64,000 nt of DNA from Elusimicrobiales bacterium. Its GTDB lineage: Bacteria; Elusimicrobiota; Elusimicrobia; Elusimicrobiales; UBA9959. Made by a program: the position numbers and the translations under genes. The notes beneath the pieces are model-generated. The model made no database searches. It worked only from the letters and a program-made list of their open reading frames with translations, and was not told the origin of the DNA. The stretch covers positions 163,563-227,562 of the forward strand of contig JAQTZB010000001.1 in the NCBI GenBank assembly GCA_028688015.1. The letters are read 5' to 3'. Shown here piece after piece: positions 27,429 to 36,868 of the stretch; position 1 is the stretch's first letter, and each line of letters opens with the position of its first letter.

Positions 27429-30059
27429 ATGGAAAAAGACGCTTCATTGGAAAAAACCGCCCCCAAGCCGGCCGACCAGGCCGGGTACCTGCCCCGTGAG
27501 ACCGAGCCCGCCTGGTGCGCTAAGTGGGACGAGTCCCGGGTCTACCATTACGACCCCGCCGCGCCGCGCGCGGACACCTTCGTGGTGGATACCCCCCCGC
27601 CCACCGTCTCCGGCTCCCTGCACGTAGGGCACGCTTTCAGCTACACGCAGACCGACATCCTGGTGCGGTTCCAGCGCATGCTGGGCAAGAACATCTTCTA
27701 CCCGATGGGCTGGGACGACAACGGCCTGCCCACGGAGCGCCGCGTGCAGAACCTCTTCGGCGTTCGCTGCGAGCCGTCCGTGCCCTACAACCCGGACTAT
27801 AAGCCCTCAGGCCCGAAAAAGGAACTGAAGGATTACGAGCATATCTCCCGCCGCAACTTCCTGGAGCTCTGCGAGCGGCAGACCGCCGAGGACGAGAAGA
27901 ATTACGAGGCCCTGTGCCGCCGGCTCGGGCTGTCTATCGACTGGCGCCAGACCTATTCCACCGTAGGGGCCCACTGCCGCAAGACCTCGCAGCTGTCGTT
28001 CATAGACCTGCATAAGAAGGGCCACGCCTATACCGCCGAGACCCCCACGCTGTGGGACACCACCTTCCGCACCGCCGTGGCCCAGGCCGAGACCGAGGAC
28101 CGCGAGGCCAACGGCTTCTTCCACGACCTGAAGTTCGGCGTCGAGGGCGGCGGCGAGTTCGTGATCGCCACCACGCGCCCCGAACTGCTGGCGGCCTGCA
28201 TCGCCGTCGTGGCCCACCCCGACGACGCACGTTATCAGCCGCTGTTCGGCAAGAAAGCGCTTACCCCCCTCTTCAAGGCCCGGGTGCCGATCATGCCTTC
28301 CTTCCACGCCGACCCGGAGAAGGGCACCGGCATCATGATGATCTGTACCTTCGGCGATATCGCCGACGTCCAGTTCTGGCGCGAGCACAAGCTGCCGATG
28401 CGCCAGATCATCGGGCGCGACGGCAGACTCGCCGCCGTGGAATTCGGCGCGGAGCTCTTTGACAGCGCCGAGCCCGTGGCCGCCAACGCGGCCTACGTGC
28501 AGCTGGCCGGTCTCTACGCCAAGCAGGCCCGCACGAAGGTCGTGGCGCTGCTCAAAGAGGCGGGCGCCGTAGTGGGCGACCCACGGCCTACCAAGCAGGC
28601 CGTGAAATATTACGAGAAGGGCGAACTGCCGCTCGAATTCGTGCCGGCTCGCCAGTGGTATATCCGCATCCTGGACAAGAAGGCCGGCCTGCTGGAGCAG
28701 GGCCGCAAGGTGAAGTGGCACCCGGACTTCATGCTCAAGCGCTACGAGCAGTGGGTGGAAGGCCTCAACCAGGACTGGTGCGTCAGCCGGCAGCGCTACT
28801 TCGGCGTGCCGTTCCCGGTCTGGTATCCCGTCGGCCAGGACGGCGCGGCGGATTACGCCAGGCCCATCCTGGCCCTGCCAGAGGCCCTGCCGGTGGACCC
28901 ACAGGCCGACTGTCCCCCCGGCTATAAGCCCGAACAGCGCGGCGTCCCGGGCGGCTTCGTGGGCGACCCCGACGTGATGGACACCTGGGCCACCTCCTCG
29001 CTCACGCCCATGATCTCCAGCGGCTGGGCCACCGACAAGGACAAGCACGCGCGCCTCTACCCCGCCGACATGCGGCCGCAGGCGCACGAGATCATCCGCA
29101 CCTGGGCTTTCTACACGATCACCAAGTCGTGGCTGCACGAAGGCTCCGTGCCGTGGCACAACGCCGCCATCAGCGGCTGGGTGGTCAGCCCCGACAAGGG
29201 CAAGATGAGCAAGTCCAAGGGCAATACCGTCACGCCCGAGGGCCTGATGCAGACCTATTCGGCCGACGCCCTGCGCTACTGGGCGGGCAAGGCCAAGCTG
29301 GGCCAGGACACCGTTTACGACGAGAGCGTGTTCAAGGTGGGCATGCGCCTGGCCACCAAGCTCTACAACGCCTCGCGCTTCGCGATGCTGCAGATGAAGG
29401 GGCCGGCCGCGGCCGGGGCCAAGCTCGGCCCCGCCGACATCACAGAGCCGCTCGACCGCGCCTGGGTAAGCCACCTGAAGGGTATCGCGGACGCCTCCCG
29501 CGGGGACTTCTCCAATTACGAGTACGCCGCCGTGCTGCTCTATGTGGAGACCGCGTTCTGGGACTTCTGCGACAATTACCTGGAGCTGGTGAAGAACCGG
29601 GCTTATTCGGGCGAGCCGAAGGCCGCCCGGTCGGCCTGCGCCGCCCTGGAGTGGACCCTCTCCGTCTTCCTGCGCCTGCTGGCGCCGTTCCTGCCGTTCA
29701 TCACCGAGGAGGTCTGGAGCGGCTCGTTCGCGGCTTCCTCCGGCCTGCCTTCGGTGCACAAGTCCAAGTGGCCTGCGGTCGCCGAGATGGCCGGCGTGGA
29801 CGGTGACCTGCTCGTGCTGGATACGGCGCGCAAGGTGCTGGAGGCCGTGCGCACGAAGAAGGCCGCCGAGAAGCGCAGCGTGAAATGGCCGGTGGCTAAA
29901 CTGGCCGTGGAGTGCGGTCCGAAGCAGGCCGCCGCGCTGAAGCTGGCGCTGCAGGACCTGCTCGCGGCCGGCGCCGTGGCTCCCGCCGGCTTCTCGCTGG
30001 CGGAGACCGGCTCCGACGAGAAGGACCCGGCATCCGCCGTGGAGCTGGGCGCCGCGTAA
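27429..30059 (+). CDS. valS: Valine--tRNA ligase
   Basis: PPPTVSGSLHVGHAFSYTQTD (HIGH), GWDDNGLPTERRVQ, KMSKSKGN, anticodon-binding domain. Confidence 0.95.
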   Translation: MEKDASLEKTAPKPADQAGYLPRETEPAWCAKWDESRVYHYDPAAPRADTFVVDTPPPTVSGSLHVGHAFSYTQTDILVRFQRMLGKNIFYPMGWDDNGLPTERRVQNLFGVRCEPSVPYNPDYKPSGPKKELKDYEHISRRNFLELCERQTAEDEKNYEALCRRLGLSIDWRQTYSTVGAHCRKTSQLSFIDLHKKGHAYTAETPTLWDTTFRTAVAQAETEDREANGFFHDLKFGVEGGGEFVIATTRPELLAACIAVVAHPDDARYQPLFGKKALTPLFKARVPIMPSFHADPEKGTGIMMICTFGDIADVQFWREHKLPMRQIIGRDGRLAAVEFGAELFDSAEPVAANAAYVQLAGLYAKQARTKVVALLKEAGAVVGDPRPTKQAVKYYEKGELPLEFVPARQWYIRILDKKAGLLEQGRKVKWHPDFMLKRYEQWVEGLNQDWCVSRQRYFGVPFPVWYPVGQDGAADYARPILALPEALPVDPQADCPPGYKPEQRGVPGGFVGDPDVMDTWATSSLTPMISSGWATDKDKHARLYPADMRPQAHEIIRTWAFYTITKSWLHEGSVPWHNAAISGWVVSPDKGKMSKSKGNTVTPEGLMQTYSADALRYWAGKAKLGQDTVYDESVFKVGMRLATKLYNASRFAMLQMKGPAAAGAKLGPADITEPLDRAWVSHLKGIADASRGDFSNYEYAAVLLYVETAFWDFCDNYLELVKNRAYSGEPKAARSACAALEWTLSVFLRLLAPFLPFITEEVWSGSFAASSGLPSVHKSKWPAVAEMAGVDGDLLVLDTARKVLEAVRTKKAAEKRSVKWPVAKLAVECGPKQAAALKLALQDLLAAGAVAPAGFSLAETGSDEKDPASAVELGAA

Positions 30060-30076
30060 GCCGCGCCCGCTAAATA

Positions 30077-30110
30077 AAAAAACCGGAGGACTTCCTCCGG
30101 TTTTTTTATT
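30077..30110. terminator. Bidirectional intrinsic terminator between convergent valS and rnr
   Basis: aaaaaaccggagga-ct-tcctccggttttttt. Confidence 0.9.
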
Positions 30111-30121
30111 GTTCCGTCCGG

Positions 30122-32161
30122 CTAGCGCCCGCCGCGCCCGCGGCCACTGCCGCGGCCCCGCCCGCCTCCGGACGATCCGCCCCGGCCCTTCTTCTTCCAT
30201 TCGGTAACCTGCCAGCGGCCGCGCCCCGGCTGGGGCGCTCCGCCGGACGGGCGCTGGTTTCCCGCCTGCTGGGGCTGCCCTTCCAGCGACAGGTCGATCT
30301 TGCCCTCTGCTGTGTCCACCGAGGCGATCATAACTTTTACCTTCGTGCCCGGCCGCAGGCCGTTGACGCGCAGCAGGCCTTCGGCGCCGGTGTCGCCGAT
30401 CATCACGAAGGCCCCGCTGTCGATGACGGTGGTGACCGCGCCGTCCATCACCGAGCCGACCAGCTCCTTGAGCATCTCAGCGCGCATGATGTCCACCGAC
30501 TTGTGCTCGGCGTCGGAGGCGGCACGCTCGCGCTCGGAGCAGTGGGCGCCGGCCTTGTCGAGCGGCAGCGCGCCGAAGTTCTCTTTCTTGCCGCGCAGCA
30601 GCGCCTTCACGGCGCGGTGCGTCATCAGGTCCGGGTAGCGGCGGATGGGCGAGGTGAAGTGCGAGTAGAAGCGCGTGGCGATGCCGAAATGGCCCTGAGA
30701 CTCCGGCGAGTAGACCGCCTGGCGCATGCTGCGCACCATCAGCGAGTTTATCAGGTTGGTCAGCGGGTGGTTCTCGGCCTGGCGCAGCACGTCCTGCAGG
30801 CCCTTCGGGGCGTTGGAACCCTCGATATGCCCCGCGGTCAGGCCCAGCTCGCCCAGCGCGGCCGAGAGCGCCTTCAGCTTGAGCGGGTCCGGCGCGTCGT
30901 GGCGGCGGTGCAGGAAAGGCATCTTGGCGTTATAGAGCTCGGTGGCCACGGCCTCGTTGGCCAGCAGCATGAACTCCTCTATCAGGCGATGGCTCTTGAG
31001 GCGCGGCCGCAGCGACACGCCCAGCGGGCGGCCGTGCGGGTCCGCGTTGATCTTGTATTCGGGCAGGTTGAAGTCCAGCGCGCCGCGGGCTACGCGCCGG
31101 CGGTAGAGCACGTCGGTGAGGGCGCCCATCCTGGCCACCGCTTCCCCTATGCTCTTGTGCACGTCCGGCACCTTGCCGCCGTCCAGCAGGGTCTGGATCT
31201 CCTCGTAGGTGAAGCGCCGCCACGAGCGGATCACGGTCTCGGCCAGGCGCCGCTTGAGCACCTTGCCGTTCTTGTCTATATCCATGAAGGCGGACAGGGT
31301 CAGCCGCTCCTGGCGCGGCACCAGGCTGCAGAGGTTGTCGGACAGCGCCGGGGGCAGCATGGGCACCACGCGGTCGGGCAGGTAGACGCTGGTGGCCCGG
31401 GCGTAGGCTTCCTTGTCCAGCTCTGTGCCGGTCTTGACGTAGTTGGCCACGTCGGCGATGTGCACGCCCAGGCGCAGCAGGCCGTTGCCGAGGTCCTCCA
31501 GCGAGACCGCGTCGTCGAAGTCCTTGGCGTCGGCGCCGTCGATGGTGCAGACCGGCAGGTCGAAGAGGATCTCGCGGCCTTTCCAGGCCGCCGGCTCCAG
31601 GCGCGAGCCGAAGGCCGCGGCCTGGGCCATCACTTCCTGCGGAAAGACCTCGTTGATGCTGCGGGCGCGCAGGATGGCGTCGATGCGCGCGCGGATGTCT
31701 CCGGGCTCGCCCAGGATCTCGGTCACTATGCCCGAGGCGCCGCCCGCGCCTTCGCCGGGCCAGCGCTTGACCTCCAGCACGGCCAGGGCGCCTTCCACCG
31801 GCTTGATGCCGGCCGCGAAGCCGCTGACCACCGCCGGCGGCGCGCTGCCTTTTTCCGGGAACAGCGCCCAGACGCTCTTGATCTGGCGCAGCACGCCCAC
31901 CATGGTGGTGTGCGCGCGCTTGATTACCTTGACGATCTCGCCGGCCAGGCGGCCGGTCTTTTCGGGGCGCACCTTGGCCTGCACCCTGTCGCCGTCCATG
32001 GCCAGGTCCAGGCCGCGGCCGCGGATGAAAACGTCGCCTACGCCTTCTTTCTCCGAGAGCAGGAAAGCGAAGTTGCCCTTGTGCTGTATCACGCCCTCCA
32101 CCAGGGCTTCATGGCCGCCCGCCGCGGGCCGCCGCTCTTGTCTTTTCCAATGTTTTTTCAT
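30122..32161 (-). CDS. rnr: Ribonuclease R with Gly/Arg-rich C-terminal tail
   Basis: RNB domain (VCTIDGADAKDFDDAVSLE, YSHFTSPIRRYPDLMTHRAV), S1 domain, tail GRGGSSGGGRGRGSGRGRGGR. Confidence 0.94.
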   Translation of the reverse strand: MKKHWKRQERRPAAGGHEALVEGVIQHKGNFAFLLSEKEGVGDVFIRGRGLDLAMDGDRVQAKVRPEKTGRLAGEIVKVIKRAHTTMVGVLRQIKSVWALFPEKGSAPPAVVSGFAAGIKPVEGALAVLEVKRWPGEGAGGASGIVTEILGEPGDIRARIDAILRARSINEVFPQEVMAQAAAFGSRLEPAAWKGREILFDLPVCTIDGADAKDFDDAVSLEDLGNGLLRLGVHIADVANYVKTGTELDKEAYARATSVYLPDRVVPMLPPALSDNLCSLVPRQERLTLSAFMDIDKNGKVLKRRLAETVIRSWRRFTYEEIQTLLDGGKVPDVHKSIGEAVARMGALTDVLYRRRVARGALDFNLPEYKINADPHGRPLGVSLRPRLKSHRLIEEFMLLANEAVATELYNAKMPFLHRRHDAPDPLKLKALSAALGELGLTAGHIEGSNAPKGLQDVLRQAENHPLTNLINSLMVRSMRQAVYSPESQGHFGIATRFYSHFTSPIRRYPDLMTHRAVKALLRGKKENFGALPLDKAGAHCSERERAASDAEHKSVDIMRAEMLKELVGSVMDGAVTTVIDSGAFVMIGDTGAEGLLRVNGLRPGTKVKVMIASVDTAEGKIDLSLEGQPQQAGNQRPSGGAPQPGRGRWQVTEWKKKGRGGSSGGGRGRGSGRGRGGR

Positions 32162-32177
32162 TTTGTGTCTTTGTCCT

Positions 32178-32909
32178 TTATCTTAAAACTTCGCGCCCGT
32201 TTATCTTCAGGCTTTTGAACCTGGCGTAGGCGCCGGCGGGATCGCCGCCGGCGAAGCCCCCCAGGAAAAATTTCTGGGACGGGAGTTCCAGGTCCGCCGG
32301 CACGGCCACTTTCAGCGCCGTGACGAAGTCCTTGCGGTTCAGCGCGTAGGAGACCGTGAACCCGGCGCCGTCCCGCTCGAAGCGCAGCACCTTGAGCTTT
32401 TTGGGCAGCGGCACAGGTTTGCCGCCGGGGAGGCAGACCACCGCCAGGCTGTCGTCCTGCCGGCGCGGGCCGTTCTGACGCTGCACCAGCAGCTTCATCA
32501 CCGCGGAGGCGTTGCCTATCGACGGCCGCGACGAATCCCCGCCCGCCCAGACGCCGTAGGAGAAGCGCTTCATCTGGCCCGGGGGCAGTTTGAAATCCGT
32601 CTCCAGGTCTGCCCGCCAGCGCGCGCCCTCCAACTCGCGGGACAGGATCAGCCCGGGCATGTAGCCGTCGGAGGGCTCGTCCCTGGTGTCGTCCTGCCTG
32701 GCTGTGAGGTAGTAGTAGAGCCCGTTGCCCTTCAGTTCGCTGCGGCCGTAATCGTCGTTCCAGCCGGTCCAGGTGTCCCAGTCGTCCGCCGCGAAGGCGC
32801 CTTTCTGGAAGATGGCCGTGCCCAGGCAGCCCGAGGCCAGCAGCGCGGCCAAGGCCAGCGCGGCTAACGGGAACAGGGAAAATTTTGCGGGCGGTGCGGA
32901 GGGGCGCAT
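32178..32909 (-). CDS. Hypothetical lipoprotein
   Basis: Signal peptide with lipobox-like LLASGCLG; coding frame between rnr and dtd; no family recognised. Confidence 0.65.
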   Translation of the reverse strand: MRPSAPPAKFSLFPLAALALAALLASGCLGTAIFQKGAFAADDWDTWTGWNDDYGRSELKGNGLYYYLTARQDDTRDEPSDGYMPGLILSRELEGARWRADLETDFKLPPGQMKRFSYGVWAGGDSSRPSIGNASAVMKLLVQRQNGPRRQDDSLAVVCLPGGKPVPLPKKLKVLRFERDGAGFTVSYALNRKDFVTALKVAVPADLELPSQKFFLGGFAGGDPAGAYARFKSLKINGREVLR

Positions 32910-33349
32910 TATTTCTTCGTGTCCAGCCAGATGGTCACCGGGCCGTCGTTGATTATCTCCACTTCCATATCGGCGCCGAAGACGCCGTTCTTGACCGGTA
33001 CGCCCTTGCCCCTCAGGCGTTCCGAGTAGTATTCGTAAAGCCGCGCTGCCTCGGCCGGCTTGGCGGCGGCGGTGAAGTCGGGGCGGCGGCCCTTGGAGGC
33101 GTCGCCGTAAAGCGTGAACTGGGAAACCACCAGCGCCGAGCCCTTCACGTCCAGCAGGGAGTGGTCGAACTTGCCTTCGGCGTTGGAGAAGATCCTCAGG
33201 TGGGCCGTCTTCTCGGCGAGCAGGTCGGCGTCGGCTTCGGAGTCGCCTTCGCCCACGCCCAGCAGCACCACCAGGCCTCGGTCTATGGCGTTATGCACGG
33301 CGCCGGTCTTGACGCCGCCTCGCTTCACTCTCTGTATCAGGGCCCTCAT
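32909..33349 (-). CDS. dtd: D-aminoacyl-tRNA deacylase
   Basis: [56 protein letters not shown]. Confidence 0.93.
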   Translation of the reverse strand: MRALIQRVKRGGVKTGAVHNAIDRGLVVLLGVGEGDSEADADLLAEKTAHLRIFSNAEGKFDHSLLDVKGSALVVSQFTLYGDASKGRRPDFTAAAKPAEAARLYEYYSERLRGKGVPVKNGVFGADMEVEIINDGPVTIWLDTKK

Positions 33350-33447
33350 GCATCAATTATAGACAATTTATCTTAACCCTCCCATCCAAAATGCTATATA
33401 ATGAGTTGAAACCGCGCGGCCGCGCCGCGCCTATAAGGAAGGACGCT

Positions 33448-33681
33448 ATGGTAACCGGACTTGTGCTTGTGAAACTTATGCCTGGCAAGGAAAAGCAGGC
33501 CCTGGGCAAACTGAAAGGCCTCAAGAGCGTGGTCCACATGTCGGCCGTGTTCGGCCGCTGGGACCTGGTGCTGGACATGGAGACCGACGACCTGCCTCAG
33601 CTGTCCAACATCGTAGTGCAGGAGATCCGCTGCATCCCGGGCGTGCTTTCCACCGAGACACTGGTCACGACCTCCCTTTAA
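33448..33681 (+). CDS. Stand-alone Lrp/AsnC-type ligand-binding (RAM/AsnC_trans_reg) protein
   Basis: MVTGLVLVKLMPGKEKQALGKLKGLKSVVHMSAVFGRWDLVLDMETDDLPQLSNIVVQEIRCIPGVLSTETLV: RAM fold pattern with no HTH. Confidence 0.8.
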   Translation: MVTGLVLVKLMPGKEKQALGKLKGLKSVVHMSAVFGRWDLVLDMETDDLPQLSNIVVQEIRCIPGVLSTETLVTTSL

Positions 33682-33707
33682 CGGAGCCTCCTCCGCCCGC
33701 CGTTCCG

Positions 33708-34220
33708 ATGCGCCAGGCAATCCTGCTCTCGCTGCTGCTGCTCGCGGCCCCCGCCGGGGCCCAGGTTTTCCTGGGCGCCGAGGTGGGGCCCGACGCTTTC
33801 TCGAGAGGCGAGCCGGCCAATCTGGACACGGACGGCGAGGACGCCTTCGCCTGGGCGCTCAGCGCCGAGGTCAGCAGCCCGACGCTGTGCGCGGTGTTCG
33901 AGTCCACCGCCCCCGAGCGGGAGATCCTGCGCTGGCTGCGCACGGGCCTCTACCGCCGGGAGCTCGCCGCGCTGCTGCTGCTGTCCGAGAAAAGATCCGT
34001 GCCGTTCAAGACCCTGGCCGGCGAGTTGCCCAAGGCGGACGGCCTGCGCGGGCTGGCCAGGCGGCACAAGGCCGACGCCATGGCGCTCTTCGAGGAGGCC
34101 GGCCGCCTGAAGGCCGCCGCTGACGCCCGCATGCCGCTCTTCCTGGCCGTCTCCACCTATACCCCCGCGGCGGTGGAAGTCTCTACCGCTCCCCCGGCCC
34201 CCCCCGATGCTGAAAAGTAG
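33708..34220 (+). CDS. Hypothetical secreted protein
   Basis: Signal peptide MRQAILLSLLLLAAPAGAQ; overlaps the start of the next gene; no family recognised. Confidence 0.6.
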   Translation: MRQAILLSLLLLAAPAGAQVFLGAEVGPDAFSRGEPANLDTDGEDAFAWALSAEVSSPTLCAVFESTAPEREILRWLRTGLYRRELAALLLLSEKRSVPFKTLAGELPKADGLRGLARRHKADAMALFEEAGRLKAAADARMPLFLAVSTYTPAAVEVSTAPPAPPDAEK

Positions 34221-34668
34221 CCTCGCCCTCCTGCTCGCCCTCGCCGGCGCGGCCGCCGCGCTGAAGGTGCCTCCCGGCGCCTCCGTGGCGGAGCTCGCCC
34301 TGCCCGACGGTTTCCGGGTAAAGGCCGAGCTCGCGCTGACGCGGGAGGCGCAGGCCAAGGGCCTGATGTTCCGCGAGTCGCTGGCGCCGGGTTCCGGCAT
34401 GCTGTTCGTTTTCGGCGAGCCCGGCGTGAAAACTTTCTGGATGAAGAACACCCTGATCGACCTGGACATGGTCTTTCTCGACGGCGAGTTGAAGGTGCTG
34501 AAGGTTTTTCACCGGGTGCCGCGCTCTACGGCCCCGGACCAGCCGGAGAGCGAACTGGCCCGCGCCAGCGCCCCCGCCGTCTGCGTGCTGGAGCTGCCGG
34601 CCGGCACCGCGCGCGCCCACAAGGTCCGGCCCGGCGCCAGGCTGAAAGCCTCTTTCCCCGCCAAATAA
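34207..34668 (+). CDS. DUF192 family secreted protein
   Basis: LTREAQAKGLMFRESLAPGSGMLFVFGEPGVKTFWMKNTLIDLDMVFLD. Confidence 0.9.
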   Translation: MLKSSLALLLALAGAAAALKVPPGASVAELALPDGFRVKAELALTREAQAKGLMFRESLAPGSGMLFVFGEPGVKTFWMKNTLIDLDMVFLDGELKVLKVFHRVPRSTAPDQPESELARASAPAVCVLELPAGTARAHKVRPGARLKASFPAK

Positions 34669-34670
34669 GA

Positions 34671-34692
34671 ACGGCGGGCCCGCGCCCGCCGT
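34671..34692. terminator. GC-rich hairpin between convergent genes (no U tract)
   Basis: acggcgggc-ccgc-gcccgccgt perfect 9-bp stem. Confidence 0.4.
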
Positions 34693-34714
34693 CCCTGACG
34701 AGCCGCCGCGGCTC

Positions 34715-36421
34715 CTACCTGAAGAAGTAATAATGCTGCACGCGCCCCAGCCCCTTCACCGGGAAAGGCCCGCTGCTGACGGCGCTGACCGGTATCTCCT
34801 GCACCACCTGGCCGGTATGCAGGATGTTGAAGTTGGCCTTCACCACCAGCTTGCCGGCCGGCGCGGCCTCCACCGGCTTTTCCAGCACCAGCGGCGGGAA
34901 GCCCGGGCGCGGGTGCACCGATTTGGCCCCGCTCGTATAATTTACCGCGTGGTACTGGCCGTAGAGGGCCGTTGAGAAACGCCGGTTGTCCGCGGCCGTC
35001 GGCGCGAAAGTGACCGTGACGGCGCAGGACTGGTGCGGCCCGAGGTTGCTGCCCGTGCAGCCGTCGCCGCTGAGCTTGAACGAGGCCGGGAGCCTGGACT
35101 TGTCCAGCTTGAGGTCTTCCCATTCCGAGCCCGAATTGTTGGTGATCCGCAGCACCTGGTCCATGGTATAGCCCTCGGGGACCAGGCCGAAGGTCAGGCG
35201 GTTGTTGTACCCGGCCGGGCCGGACCAGTGGTGGTGCCACCACCAGGTGGAGTAGGAATACTTGGAGTTGCCCTTCACCTCGATGTAGCCCTGGTAGGTC
35301 ATCGCGTTCTCGTCGTTGGAGGGGATCTCGAAGCCTGTGACGTAGTCGCGGACCGCCTTGGGCGAGAAGCGGACCCGGAAGGTGCAGCTCTTGCCGGGGG
35401 CGACGGTGGTGTTGCTGCACTTGTCCTTCTCCACGTAGAACGGCGTTTCGTCGTCCATGTTCTCTATCTTGCCTACCTTCAGCGCGGCGTCGCCGATGTT
35501 CATCAGGATCACCTGCCGCGCGGCAGTCTCGTACATGTACATGTCGCCGAAGTCGAAAGTGCGCGGCCAGAGGAAGCCGACGGCTTCGGGAACCTTCTTT
35601 TCCTGCTGCTGCGGGCCGCCGGCGCTCATCTTGCCGCTTTCGGACTGGGAGCCGCCGCCCGCCATCTGCGGGGAGCCCGCCCCGCCGCCGCCGTGGGAGC
35701 CGTAGGCCCCCGCCTCCAGGCTGCGCCCGCCGCCGCCGGAGGCGAAGGCGCGGTCCGTATCCTGTCCGGCGCCGCCGGCGGTGTCGGAGCCGAAAGAGGA
35801 GCCGATACCGCGGCTCTGCCGGAGCCCGCCGCCCCCGCCCGACAGGCTGCTGCCGGCCAGGCGGCCGGCCGAGAAGGAACTGCGCTTGCTCCCGAGCGAG
35901 CCCGAGCGCGCCGCCGCGTTAACGCCCTGGCGCGAGTAGACTGCCGCGCCCGCGGCCGGCTGCTCCTGACCGGCGCCGCCGCGCGCGGCCGGGTTGGAAA
36001 TGGTCCGGCCGGCGCCGCCGCCTTCGCTCCCGGCAGCGGCCTCGGCCGCAGCCAGGGCCGCGGGGTCCATGTTGATGTCGTGGTGCATCTGCCGCATGAA
36101 TTCCTGCAGCGCTTTCTTATCCTTCGGCCTTTTCGAGGCCGGCTCTCCGGCCGGGGCGGCCGTTTCGGCGGAGTAGTTCTCGTTCGCTTTGCGGAACATG
36201 TCTATGGAGGAGCCGGCCTGCTGCGGGCTGGCCGCCGGGCCCGAGCCGGGCGCGTACCGCGGTCCGGAGTCGAATTTGAAGTCCGCGGCCTGGCCGGGCG
36301 CCGTCGCGGCGTCCTGGGAGGAGCCGCCGGCGAAATAGCCTATACCCACCGCCAGCGCCAAGGTCAGGGCCGCCAGCGGCGCCGCCGCCGTCTTCCAATT
36401 TACAGGGTTTCTCTCTTGCAT
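34715..36421 (-). CDS. Membrane-anchored protein with low-complexity Gly/Ser/Ala region and ASH/choice-of-anchor-D-like domains
   Basis: N-terminal TM (WKTAAAPLAALTLALAVGIGYFAGG), Gly-rich linker, then FDFGDMYMYETAARQVILMNIGDAALKVGKI...TTVAPGKSCTFRVRFSPKA. Confidence 0.78.
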   Translation of the reverse strand: MQERNPVNWKTAAAPLAALTLALAVGIGYFAGGSSQDAATAPGQAADFKFDSGPRYAPGSGPAASPQQAGSSIDMFRKANENYSAETAAPAGEPASKRPKDKKALQEFMRQMHHDINMDPAALAAAEAAAGSEGGGAGRTISNPAARGGAGQEQPAAGAAVYSRQGVNAAARSGSLGSKRSSFSAGRLAGSSLSGGGGGLRQSRGIGSSFGSDTAGGAGQDTDRAFASGGGGRSLEAGAYGSHGGGGAGSPQMAGGGSQSESGKMSAGGPQQQEKKVPEAVGFLWPRTFDFGDMYMYETAARQVILMNIGDAALKVGKIENMDDETPFYVEKDKCSNTTVAPGKSCTFRVRFSPKAVRDYVTGFEIPSNDENAMTYQGYIEVKGNSKYSYSTWWWHHHWSGPAGYNNRLTFGLVPEGYTMDQVLRITNNSGSEWEDLKLDKSRLPASFKLSGDGCTGSNLGPHQSCAVTVTFAPTAADNRRFSTALYGQYHAVNYTSGAKSVHPRPGFPPLVLEKPVEAAPAGKLVVKANFNILHTGQVVQEIPVSAVSSGPFPVKGLGRVQHYYFFR

Positions 36422-36535
36422 AAAGCCTCCGTGGACGGGGCCCCGCGGCCCCCTGGATTGAGTATACCCCAAAGTCCGCTGGTTTTCAAGGCCGCGTTAG
36501 GATACTTATTTATTTTTATAGTAGAATAAATTGCG

Positions 36536-36868
36536 ATGGGTATTTGGGACAACGCCTTCAAGATCCCCGAGCCTCCCGAGCCCACGCCGGAAGAGAAGCT
36601 GCTTCTGGACGCGCTGGCGGAGAAGGTCCGCGCGCGCGGGCTGGGCGACGTCGCCGCTTTTGTCGTGGAAAGCACCAGCCCGCTTCACGAGCTCGGGGCG
36701 CAGGGCGTCACCTTCATCGAACCCGCCCTGACCGCGTTCTTTAAGAAAGAGGAAGTGGAAAAGTACAGGGCCCTGCTGGAGAACCGCAAGGCCGTCGCGT
36801 ATTTAGTCACCCGGCTCAACGCCGAAAAACCAGAAAAGGACGACCCCAATGTCAAAAAAAGACCTTGA
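36536..36868 (+). CDS. Small hypothetical protein, first gene of the MutL-like module
   Basis: 110 aa, Glu/Lys rich; 3' end overlaps the start of the MutL-like gene by 20 bp. Confidence 0.65.
   Translation: MGIWDNAFKIPEPPEPTPEEKLLLDALAEKVRARGLGDVAAFVVESTSPLHELGAQGVTFIEPALTAFFKKEEVEKYRALLENRKAVAYLVTRLNAEKPEKDDPNVKKRP

Noticed and set aside
27807-30200. 797-aa minus-strand ORF
   Set aside because: Antisense shadow of valS.
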